A DNA stretch of 64,000 bases from Plotosus lineatus (lineage: Eukaryota; Chordata; Actinopteri; Siluriformes; Plotosidae): positions 58,055,996 through 58,119,995 of the forward strand of contig CM045732.1 in the NCBI GenBank assembly GCA_024760905.1, written 5' to 3'. The first letter of the stretch is position 1; the number at the start of each line of letters is the position of its first letter. Made by a program: the position numbers and the translations under genes. The notes under the pieces were generated by a model. That model was not told the origin of the DNA. It did no database searches and saw nothing but the letters and a program-made list of their open reading frames with translations. Positions 34,655-46,018 of the stretch are shown piece after piece.

Positions 34655-35375
34655 GGGCAGCATGGTGGCACAGTGGTTAATGCCTCACGGCAGTAAGATC
34701 CTAGATTCAAGTTCTTGGCTGAGGTGTTTCTGTGTGGAGTTTGCATATTCTTCCCGTGCTTGCATGGGCTTCCTCTGGTTTCTTCCCACAGTTCTATCAC
34801 ATTCACATCCTTGTGAACTGTTCAGTTCATTTTCTGTATCTGCTTAATCCTAATTTGGGTCACGGGGAGGCTGGTGCCCATCCCAGCCAACCTCGGGCGA
34901 GGACAGAGTACACCCTGGACAGCTCGCCAGGCCATCGCAGGGCGGAAACATGCCACCGGCTTTGCAGCCTTCTCTTTACGAAAGTCAGCGATGGTTCTAT
35001 TACATGCCTCACACCATAGACAGTGGGAGACATGGCCTGCCTTTGATAACCCAGTTAGCTGCACTGGGGGGTGGGGGCAGTGACAGCATTGTGGAGAGTG
35101 GGACTCGAACCCCAAACCTTTGGATCAGCAATCCAACGCCCTATACCACTAGGCCACCACTGCCCCCCCTTGTGAACTGGCTGTTTCCGAGTGTGGATAT
35201 GTGAGTGAATGGTAGCATGTGTGTTGTCTCTTTGAGGATCTGGCTGGATGTTCAGGGTGTACCTTGTCTTTGCACAGTGCTGCTGGCTGGGACAAGCTCC
35301 ATCCTCCCAGCAACCATAGTAGAGGTAAGCAGTCCAGCAAGTGAGTGAGTGAGTGAGGAACAGCTCTTTGACCGC
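34655..35375 (+). mobile_element. Host fish tRNA-SINE split by another SINE
   Basis: Left part 34655-34820 (gcatggtggcacagtggtta, gtgtggagtttgcatattct) and right part 35168-35375 (gaggatctggctggatgttc, tagaggtaagcagtccagca) read as one retroposon interrupted at 34821-35167. It ends in (GTGA)n. Confidence 0.75.
34821..35167 (-). mobile_element. SINE with shared head and L2-like tail
   Basis: Target duplication ccttgtgaactg (34809-34820, 35168-35179). Head at the right (complements of ggttcgagtccc and ggcctagtggtatagggc), body shared with the RTE-tailed SINE, but a tail at the left with cacggggaggctggtgccca and acagctcgccaggccatcgc, not the LINE RTE tail. Confidence 0.9.
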
Positions 35376-35511
35376 ATTTTAAAATGTACAGTAAATACAT
35401 TATCAATAGTATTAGATGATAAATAGTGGGGTTATCTCCATTGGGGACGGAATTTATTTAAATATTTGTATCTGATTTATTTATTTATTTTATTTAGAAC
35501 TAATTTGGAGG

Positions 35512-35850
35512 CAGTGGTGGCCTAGTGGTATAGGTGTGGGTCACTGATCCTCCGGTTGAGGGTTCAAATCCCACTCACCACAGGTCCCCACTTCCCCACC
35601 ATGCAGCTAACTGGGTTATCAAAGGCCGGCCATGTCTCTCGCCGTCTGTGGTGTGTGTACGGTTCATGTAAAAGAACCATTGCTGATTTTCGGCAAGAGT
35701 AGCTGCAAAGAGTGTTTCCGCGCTATGATGGCCTGGCGAGCTGTCCAGGGTGCACTCTGCCCTTGCCAGGAGTCTGCTGGGATGGGCGCCAGCCTTCCCG
35801 AGACCCTAATTAGGATTACAGAAACGGTTACAGAAAATGAACTAAACTAA
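35512..35850 (+). mobile_element. SINE with shared head and L2-like tail
   Basis: Head gcagtggtggcctagtggta and gggttcaaatcccac, shared body (gctaactgggttatcaaagg, aagaaccattgctgattttc), then the L2-like tail gatggcctggcgagctgtcc and accctaattaggattacaga. Confidence 0.9.
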
Positions 35851-36039
35851 TTTTTGGTCAGAATGTTCAGCTATTAAACAAAAAAGTGATTTGTGGGATA
35901 TCTGGGATTTGTTTATTTGATACAAAGTAAAGAAAAATACGATGGGGGTGAATATCCTTAAGTGTGATGATTTATTTGTCAGGGGTTATAGAGGCTACTA
36001 TTGGAGAGAAAAAAAACAAAAAAAACTGACACGCACGTC

Positions 36040-36426
36040 CAGATGAAGGCGCTGGACTGCGGGGGGAGAGAAGCGGGACGAGGGGAGGGGGTTAGGGGAA
36101 GTGCCCAAGCTGAGATAATGAAGCAGTCCCGGTGGAAAGGGAAAAGCGGGATTGGAGCTCGGAGTGACGTTCATTGGTGGAGGGAGGGAGTGAGTGAGTG
36201 AGAGAGAGAGAGAGAGAGAGAACCAGCCGCTGGACTCCATTAGCTTTTACTCCGAGGACGCAGTTCACGGGACTTTATTTGGACCAGTTTTCTTTGGATA
36301 AATTCTCCATGCTAGACTTAAACAGGCGTTTGGAAAAACAGAGCTGTTCAAACAGACCGCTTTCTGCCGCCGGAAGTTTCAAGCTTCAGTTTGGGATTTG
36401 ATTGACCCGCTCGCGTGCTCGTGAAG
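36040..36426 (+). promoter_or_regulatory. FERMT2: Probable FERMT2 promoter region and non-coding exon 1
   Basis: This is the only GC- and CpG-richer block in the intergenic region. It contains G-rich stretches, a (GA)n tract at about 36202-36220 and a donor-like gtgaag|gtgagg with the exon edge at 36426. FERMT2 genes usually have a non-coding first exon followed by an exon that starts a few bases before the ATG, and the exon at 37702 has exactly that form. The transcription start is not visible; a (TC)n tract follows at about 36578-36604 in the putative intron. Confidence 0.55.
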
Positions 36427-36572
36427 GTGAGGGAACATTCTAACAACCCCGTGCTTTCAAAGGCGCCCGTGCGCGTTCATGTACCCAAAGTGGGTGGGTT
36501 TAAAAGTATCTGTTGATTAGAAGTGTGTTAACTGGAAATTTGTAGCCCAGGCGTGTTTACTTCATAAGGAGT

Positions 36573-36605
<33 letters not shown>

Positions 36606-37089
36606 AATCAGCCCTGTTCCTCAGTGTAGTTTTCCCGTTATATTTAAAGGCCTACAGGTGACCCTATATTTCAACATTCAACAGCTTATCATTATCACAC
36701 GAAGTTATTTTATAAAAATAATCAAAATCACCAAAGTTGAAGTTTGTTGTTCAGCCCGTATTTTTTTATTATTATTATTATTATTATTTTGCAACTTGGT
36801 TTCTGTCTTAATGTTTAACTTTCGTGTTTAAACCGTCCCTCGGTTGAGACTCTTATTTGACGGCACTAATTGACTGGACGGTGCGTCTCCTACAGCACTA
36901 CGTCATCAGTGACTGTCAGCCTGCCTTCACTGTTCGTCTTCAGAATAAAAAAAAAAAAAAAACAACTCAAATTTTCTTGGCATAATTACGAAGGTCTTAA
37001 AAATATAAAGGAAAATCTTTTATTTTGAACAAATATTAAAAAAAAATGTCTTTATTCGGCTACTTGTTTATTGTGACCTCACAGTTAGG

Positions 37090-37445
37090 AAATCCATCCA
37101 TTTTCCGAACTGCTTAATTCGACCAGGGTGACAGGGTGGAGCCTATCTCAGCCGACTCCAGGCAAAGGTGGGATACACCCTGAAAAGTTTTCCAGTCCAT
37201 CATCTGGCCACATGCACCCAGCAATTCACACGCAGACCTAGGAACAGCCAATTGAGCCTAATGTTATGTCTTTGGACTGTGGGAGGAAACTGGAGTGACC
37301 AGGGAGAAATCCACATGGGTGCAGGGAGCATATAACAAAATCTATAGAGAAATGCCCCTGTTGAACCTGGGACTAGATCTCATTTATTTTCTTGCTGTGT
37401 GGTAAATGAGAGATGCTAACTGCTATGGCACTGTTGCCACCAATG
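37090..37445 (-). mobile_element. Fish tRNA-type SINE
   Basis: Antisense reading shows the common composite: ggactgtgggaggaaactgg, ggatacaccctgaaaag and the degraded head near 37400-37440. It lies between probable FERMT2 exon 1 and the first coding exon. Confidence 0.7.
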
Positions 37446-37701
37446 TGAGAGTTGATAGATTTCTATAATTTGGTGCAAATGGAGATAAATATGTGTAATT
37501 TTAAACTTTTTGAAACAAAAAGTTACGGGTTGGTAGTGATGGAACCACTTGGAATGCTCCAGATCACTATTACAACAATAGTGAGAAGCTTTATATCAGA
37601 GCTCAGTGAGTGATTTTGACACACCTATTGTAGCCTGAGCCTGAATTAATTCTTTTGAAATTAACATTTCATGAACATCTCTCTTTATTTTTTTTAATTA
37701 G

Positions 37702-37861
37702 AATATGGCTCTGGATGGTATAAGGATGCCTGACGGCTGCTATGCGGATGGCACATGGGAACTGAAGATGCATGTCACTGATCTGAACAAGGACGTCTCC
37801 CTGAGAGTCACAGGAGAAATCCACATTGGCGGCGTCATGCTGAAGCTTGTCGAGAAACTTG
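37702..37861 (+). CDS. FERMT2: FERMT2 coding exon 1 with start codon
   Basis: Acceptor ttaattag, ATG at 37705-37707, donor gtaagc. It encodes 52 residues plus one base, ending [11 protein letters not shown]. The neighbour is a 20.9-kb intron. Confidence 0.95.
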
Positions 37862-40800
37862 GTAAGCTTTGCTAATGTTAATATTTAAATGAACCATCTA
37901 ACCATTTCCAGAGTCCAGTTTGCCGTTTTTGTCTACATATGAGCTCCTGTGTTTTGAAGGCACATGATCGTTACCATGCTTCCTCAGTTCCTGTGTGAGT
38001 TGTGGCAAAGCATCCCAGAGTTCAGTGATATTGATCCATTTGAAATCCATCTCAGATGTGTTCTTTTTCTTTCTTTTCTTTCTTTTTTTATTTTTTATTT
38101 TTTTTAAATTCATGTGTTAACTGGTCTGCGAGAAAGCCGAGGCCAGTTCTGGTCTATTACACCATAACCATGCAGGATTTGTGATGGAGTGGACGGGATG
38201 AAAGTATTAAAATAAAGCTGCTTTAACAAAATATCCTCAATTTCACGGTAGAATTTAAGTACGTATGGTTTGGACATGTACAAAGGAGGGATAGTGAGTA
38301 TATCGGTAGTAGGATGCTGAGATTGGAACTACCAGGCAGAAGGCCGAGAGGAAGACCAAAGAGAAGATTTATGGATGTGGTGAAGGAGTACATGAAGGTA
38401 GTTGGAGTAAGAGTAGAAGATACAGAGGATAGGGTGAGATGGAGGTGGATGGTTTGCTGTGGCGACCCCTGAAGGGAAAAGCCGAAAGAAGAAGAAGAAG
38501 AAGAAGAAGGTCTACAGTGTCATATTGTGGATTTCTTTTCAACTTTAGCACAGCAATATCAATAGTATTGAAAATAATACTGCATAGGATTCTGGGAAGG
38601 GTGACTTGACCTTTTTAATGTGAAATATGGGCCCGGATCGTGTTAAAGATTATTTAAAAAATAGTTACTCCGTTACTATTAAAACAGGGTCTTCTGAAGT
38701 CTGTATGGAATAATAGTGCCTGATGTCTCTATTGATGTTTCTTTCATACTAGAGAAGCAATCTCTGGACAAATCGATCACAATGATGGGCGTGTCTTTAC
38801 CATTGACACATCTTTATCACAGTGGAGGGTCCATTAATACGAAGTACACCTCATTGTCATGCAAAGGCTGTTTTGACCTTTATTATAATAGCTTGCTCCA
38901 GGTGTTGCAACAGTCACATTGCATGATTAGGTCACATGGCCATGATGTGTATGCAGGCGATAGCCTTGCACTCAGTTCCCTCCCCAAAACCCATGGATGT
39001 TTTTGATAGTCTTTTTAAAACGCTGTCTACATTTTCTTGCTTTTCATGTTGAATTTGGCCCATATTTAGATTCACTTTGGGTTTGTTGGGAGATGAAAAA
39101 AAAAGAGTAAGCGGTCTCTGGAGTGTCTTCGCACCGAAGAAAAGGCACAAAATCTCTTTTCCTACAGGACATAATGGGATTCCTGTCAAGTACATGAGCA
39201 GTCCATAAAATAACTAATGAAATGATGGATTTGAAAATGACTCGAATCCCAGACATAGTCTGGTTGTTGTTATTAATGATCACGTCCCGTCCCCCCCCCC
39301 ATGCAAAACTAGTCCAATCCGAATAGGTCTTATGACTCACTTGACTGGATCGCTGTATCTTCATAACGCATTCATTCAGCCTAAGTTCGAACTCCACGTA
39401 ACAGTAATGAATTCAGGACACATTAGCAGAGACATGGCGATTCATCATTCATACTCCACATGATCAAATAGTAACTGATGTGTTGCGTTAGTCATTTAAG
39501 CTCTTGTTTTTTTTTTTTTTTTCCCCTCCACAGCCCTCACCCCCTCCATTGCATTGTGAGTGATGGATTTCTTATTATGGAAAAGCTCTTTATAGATTCC
39601 CACATTCCTAGTGATTCATGGTTGTCGATGTCAGCCTTATTTTGGTCCTCTGTGGTGAAACCTCTGTTCCATGTGCTTCAGCACTGAGCTATAGCTTCCA
39701 CTCAAATGTAAGAAAATGCTTCTGTAGAGATACGTACAAGTTTCACCTTTTCAGTTTTGCTCATTTTAAGCATTGTAAGTCATGCTATGTATCTTCATAA
39801 CAACAAACCCAGTCACAGAGGAACTGTGTGGAATCCCATCTGCAATTAGATTGGTTTATAATTTATATCCTGTTTCGACAGTGCGTGAATTGTAACTCCA
39901 AAGGCATTGTACATGCAATGCAAAGACACTTATCAAAAAAAAAAAAAATATATATATATATCCCGCTTATTGAATTGATGTAAGGTAAAGGGTTTTTACA
40001 CCTAAGCCTCGTGGCTCATCAGGCTCATCCCTGGTTTCCATAGCATGAAGCGACCAGGAGTTCAACTCCCCCTGGATGTGACGATAGTCCATCGCAGGTT
40101 ACCTTCCCAGTATATATTACTGGTACCCATTTATACTGCTGGGTGAACAGAGGCACACTTGCGGTTGAGACCTTGCCCAGGGGTCTCAGCATAGTGGGGG
40201 GCACAGTGGGATTCGAACTCACAACCTCCCGATCATGAGCGCAGCACCTTAACCACTACGCCACCGGCCCCTAATTGATGTGTATCACATCCATTATTGA
40301 AGTTTACGTGCGCCTTCTCAGGTACTGCTGATTGATGTCTGTTTTTCTGTCACGCCGACAGCACATCAATGTATTCGCCGAACGTTAATAATACATTTCG
40401 GCAATTTCAACTTATTTAATCATTCAACGGTCAGCCTGGACTTGGAAAAAAATCAGCCCCATTTATGTGTTTTTTTTACTCAAGATGATCAATGCTGGTG
40501 CTGAATTTAAAAATGAATAAGTTTGTAAAGTAAATAACTAAATAAACTTGTAAAGCTTTGTGCTAACAGCTAATAACCTGAATGACAAAACTGAGCCATA
40601 TTTGTTTGTCTGAGGAGGTTCGCGTTTACCTGTGGTTTGAGTGGTTTTGTGTTTCTTAGCAGTATTATGGAAAAAGTTATAGCAGGTCTTCATAAGATTT
40701 TGGCCGGAGGTGAAGCTTAGGACAAGGAAGACTCCATCAATTTTTTGGAAGGAACTGGATCACATTCTGGATCCAGAATTTTTTTAAAGGAGTCTTTAAT

Positions 40801-43800
40801 TTAGTGAGGATGATTTTGACTTCTTGATTCATGTGGGAATTGTTGGGTTTCCAGAGGCTTATACTCTTTGAGTGGACTTATTTCTTTTGTCTATCGTTCT
40901 ATCTATCTGTCTAGTTTCATCCTGAATGATTGAGAGCAAAGCTCAGCTCCTATAGTTAATTTGTACCAGCCTATCCTGGTTCAGCATGTCACTGTTGTTG
41001 TTGTTGTTCATTGAGTCGTTGGTAGGGTCGTGAAGATACTGGAGCCTATGTCGGCTGACTATGGGCGAGAGAGGGGTACTCCCTGAATGGCTCGCTGGTC
41101 TATTTTAGGGACAATACTCAAGCCATTCACATTATATGTACATTACATGTAGACTGCAAAGTCGTCAGCGTGTTTCTGTCCCTTGCGAAAAAGGGTTGTG
41201 ACAGGAAGGGCATCCGACGTAAAAACCTCTGCCAAATCAATTGTGCGAATCAGATGATTCGCTGTGGCGACTCCCGAGTAAAAAAGGGTAAAAGCCGAAA
41301 GGAAGACAGACTCGAGCCATTCACATTCAAACCTAGGGGCAATTTGGAACAGCCTTTTAGTCTAATGCGCATGCATGTATTTGGACTGTGGGAGGAAACA
41401 AGAACACGTGGAGGAAACCCATACAAACTTGGCATGGAAATGCCCTCGTTAGGCCTAGAACTAAAATCCAGGACATTCTTGCTGTGAGGCGGGTGTGCCA
41501 ACCACGACGCCACCATGCCGCCCTTTGTTGTTCTTGTTAGTGATATTTGTTTTACCTGTTGGGATAGTCTTGTCTAACCGGTTCAGAGAATGGTAAAGGC
41601 AAGACATAAAGAAATGAGCTAAGATTTTCCTCTGTGTACTGTCGTAACAATAGCCTGCTGTTTCGGAATAGAATTACACATTGAATGTTTGCTTGCCCCC
41701 CTTTTGATGGTTATGTATTTCAGAAGTATTGTTGTAAGGGCAGTGCTTTGTGGATGACCTCTGTTGGCTTCATTGATGAAATAAAATCTAACCTGGCGAT
41801 TAGAATTAACTCTTAAATGTCCTTTTATTTGTGATTTCAGATTTTTTTTTTAATTGATTTATTTTTGTTTACAGCTAACACAGTGTGTTGAGACAGTAGT
41901 TCATGTGTATTGTGCTGTTAGGGATATGATCCATTCTGGTATTCTCCCTTGAATTTGTCAACTACAACCCAGTAGCGTTTATATAAGAGTGAGGAAAGAG
42001 TAGCTGTAAAAGGCAATTATTAACTCCTCAGAGAAGTAATTTCATGGGGTGCATTTGTGTGCAGGAATAACAGCTCACTCTACACACTTCACTGATCTGG
42101 AGTGGAACAAGGTTTATATTTTATACAGAAACAGACAGTGAAACAGCTCTCATGCAGCACATCTCATATCCTGGGTAGGTGTTGTGTTGGTAACTCCGTT
42201 GTGGAACAATGTTTACCAGCAAATTTAGCTTTATGTTAACTTGCTCAGTTACTTTATATCGGTGCAAGATTGAAAGGGATGGGTGAGGTAATGGTTAATG
42301 CAGCGCTTATCAATTTTTTTCTTTGGTGCCCCCTCGAGGAAGGAAAAAACATTTCACCCCACTGTCCCACGAGTGACTACAAGTAGTATTACGTATTTGT
42401 CTATAAAATTATTAGTACATCTCTGCATAACATTGTATCTTTATTAACATTGTTTTTTAATCTGTAACAGAAAAGATTTAAAGTGCACCAATGTGCCTGA
42501 AATAAAAAAAATACATCTTTATTTAAACTCATTCAACTTATTTATATCTTAATATCTCCGTCTCTCTCCATCTTTCTCTTCGTTCCTGTTAGAAATTTTT
42601 CTGTGTTGTTTCATGAGGGGTTGTTTACTGCACTTCATATCGTTTGCTCTTGCGAAAAACTGCTACACCAGAGCACGACAATGACAGCACGACTGCCAAC
42701 TAGTGGAGTGGAGGTGCAATTACACTTAATTCTCATACACTATTCCAGAAAAGTATACACCGCGCTCCCCCGGCATCATACCACGCCCCACTACTTGAGA
42801 AGCACTGGGTTAATGGCCTGAAATTGAAACATGGCTATTCTGTATTTCCTGCAGTGCTTGTAAGCTCACAGAGAGTCTCCCTGTAAGCAACCTTGTCATG
42901 TATAAGAGGGTTCATTGACCTAATATGGCTCTTGAGACCTAGAAGAGCTGTTTAGTAATGGGGGAGCTCTGCTTCTGTCCTCTCCTTTCTGTTTCTGACC
43001 TTGATTTAATCTTGCTCTTCCCCCACTGTGACACTGTCGCAATCTTGAGTCCTTATGAGATTATTTTAATCTTTGTCCAGCGTGTCAGTTTTTCACAAGA
43101 CACACATGATACGCCGTAGCTCTCGATCAGGCTCAGTCACTGCCGTTCTGTCCTGTCCTGTCCCCTGACATGCTCGACTCTAGTACTTGGTACATACATG
43201 CATACTGTTTATATGTTCTGTACAAATGATATGTAAAATGATATGAATGTTACGATAATGAAATGTTATGTAAAATGATTGTTGTGGATGTGTCCTTAGC
43301 CTGAGCACCTTTGAGATGAGTATATTTAATATCTATGCTTTTTATTATTATTATTATTATTATTCATAGATGGCAAGAAGACAAATAGGTTTAATAACCA
43401 GATTTTGTTATCTGTCAGGATGGTTACTGAATTTATCATCCCCTGTTTTATGACTTGCAACTTTTTTTTTTTTTTTTTTTTTTTTTCAAGAAGAAATGCT
43501 GTATGTTCCACATGTGAAATCAATTACAGTAACATCTATTCTCTGACATGGTTCACTCAGCAATTCCTCTGACGGCTTTAATGGATTAAAAGGTAATGCC
43601 AGGAAAGTGCTTTATCGATTGCAATGGTCATTTCCGCCAGATCTTTTTAGAGGAGCGTTATTTAAGATTTGATGATCAGGATCATCAATGACCTGCAGTG
43701 CAGTTTGAGCTTCTGTGTTTTCAGTTATCACTTTTTCCTGTCACAGTCTTTAACAGGCCTGGAATATATTTTTGAGCTTGTCTCTCTATTTGAAGCCAAG

Positions 43801-45984
43801 TCATCTCTGTCTAACAGAACATAGTAGAAAGTACAAAATTTCTTGAATTGGAATGAATGAAATGAGAGAGTATTGGATCGAGGTTGAAACCTGGATTATT
43901 TAAATCTGCAGCCATCAAAGCACGAGTCCGCCACTGAACAGATGCTGCTTTCTCTTCATGAATGCCAAATAAACCCTTTAAAAATGATCAAAGTACACCA
44001 ATTTCGTATGAAATGTGTTAAAATTATTTACCTTTTTTAAAAATCTCTTGAACCACCCATGCGACGCTTTAAAGTCCAGGGGTTGCTTGTCTGAAGAACC
44101 CTCACCCTCCTTCACGAGGTCCTTAAATATGGTGGTTGGTTTTTCCGAAATAATCGCCTCCGTCACTGTATCTCTGCTTTTAATGCCTCTTTCTGATTCA
44201 ATATCGTTTCGAAATACAGTCATGTAAAATCTACTTACAAAAACTCCAGGTTCGGAAAAAGGTTCTGGAACGGATTGATTTCGTAAGTAGAGGGCCGACT
44301 GTAATCGCCTCGTCATTGTATCTCCGCTTTTAAGGTCTCCTTCTGCTTCAAAATCGTCCCAATTGTAGAGGGTTTTTGGCCATATTCCTTTGCGATTTCG
44401 CTTGACCACATCCCACTTTCGTATTTTTTTATCTTCTGCTTCACTTTGATTGATAACGGAGCCCGCTTCTTCTTTTCGGTGTCACCGGGAATGACTTTCT
44501 TGGGGCCCATGATGGATAAAGAAATATAACGCTGAAATGATCACTCTCAAAAAAACTCACGAGCCAACAGTCCTGTTCAACTCTCCTTCACGCGTGTGAC
44601 AAACAGGAAGTATGGGTACAGTTCAGCTCCCTCCTAGCCAATGGGGGGCCAGCGGGTGGGGTGTTGGGAGATAGCCAATGGGAGGGATCGGCGTCGTCCC
44701 TCCTAGCCAATGGGCGGCCAGCGGGGCGGGATGTTGGGAGAGAGTCAATTGAGAGCAACTCGTGCATTGTTTGAATTTTTGAATGGCATGTTTATCGCTT
44801 TTCGTAAGAAGTTGTTTCGTATACAGAGGATGGAAATTTAGGAAAATATTTTTCGTAACCTGGATTTTTCGTATTGAGGTTTTCCTAAGTAGATGGCTGG
44901 CTGTATTGGCAGGGTTTTGTTTTTATTTTTTTACTCAGTATATCACTTTTTATATTTTGTTTCTCATTTCACATCCATGATGCACTGGGAGACTTGTGTT
45001 TTCTGTCTCAATGAATGCTTTTACGTCAGGAAACCAGGTTCTCTGCAAAATTCATTCTCATAATGAGGGGCAATTTGGAATAGGCGGTTAGTCTGATATG
45101 CACGTCTGTGGAACCTTCGCAAACACAAGGAGAACATTTTACCATTTAGACACACAAATGGAGACTCGAGCTCAGGGCCTTCTTACTCTGAGGAATATCT
45201 GTCGGTCGGTCTATCTGTCAGTGTAGAAAAGTTTCGGGACTATGTTTTGTAAATAGGGAAAGCAAATCATTGGAATTTGTAATACAAATTTGTTCGCACT
45301 TGTTTTTTTTTGTTTGTTTTTTTTAAATAAACGTATTGGCCATTGAGTCAGTAGCCATTTGTTCTAAATATTTGCCAAGCTTTCATCAGAAATGTATTAT
45401 AGTACAGAGTTGGACTGAGTTAATGTGTTGGCCCTCTGTTTGAGTTTCCAGCCAGAGAAATGAAGGGAAAGGGGGAATGAGAGGAGTGGATTATGTGTGT
45501 TGGGCCCCCAGCATGTGACGTGAGATGCTCTACTAGAATTCCATAAAAGTCTTCTGTTGCACAGGAAATGACTTCCAGGGTTTGGCATTTTCGCTGGACG
45601 CTGCCGTCATCAGTATTTTCTGCTGCCTGCTTCTACTTCTAGTTTCTCTTCAGTTTCTGGCATGTGGTGTATTACTCCTTTTTTAGACCTGAATGCTATT
45701 TTTCCAGATACTGTGCAATTATTACTCTACAAACACACTACAAATATAATCTAGTGTAATGAGTAAGCACAAGCTCGCCAAGGACGATAGTTCAGCACAA
45801 CATAAGACTGAACTCAAAAACTTTTGGAATTCTTCCTCGCTTAGATTATTGTGAGTTTTTTTTCTTTTACTTTGCTGGTCAGTATAGTGTTGTAGGAAGG
45901 GGACAGAACCCATTGTTGATCATGGAGTAGGGGTTTGGAAGGAAACGGACACTGTTTTATACAGGAAGCAGCAGTTCCGGATGA

Positions 45985-46018
<34 letters not shown>

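Noticed and set aside
39044..39397. A 117-residue minus strand frame
   Set aside because: Low similarity to anything known, with an Asn run from a short repeat and no exon signals.
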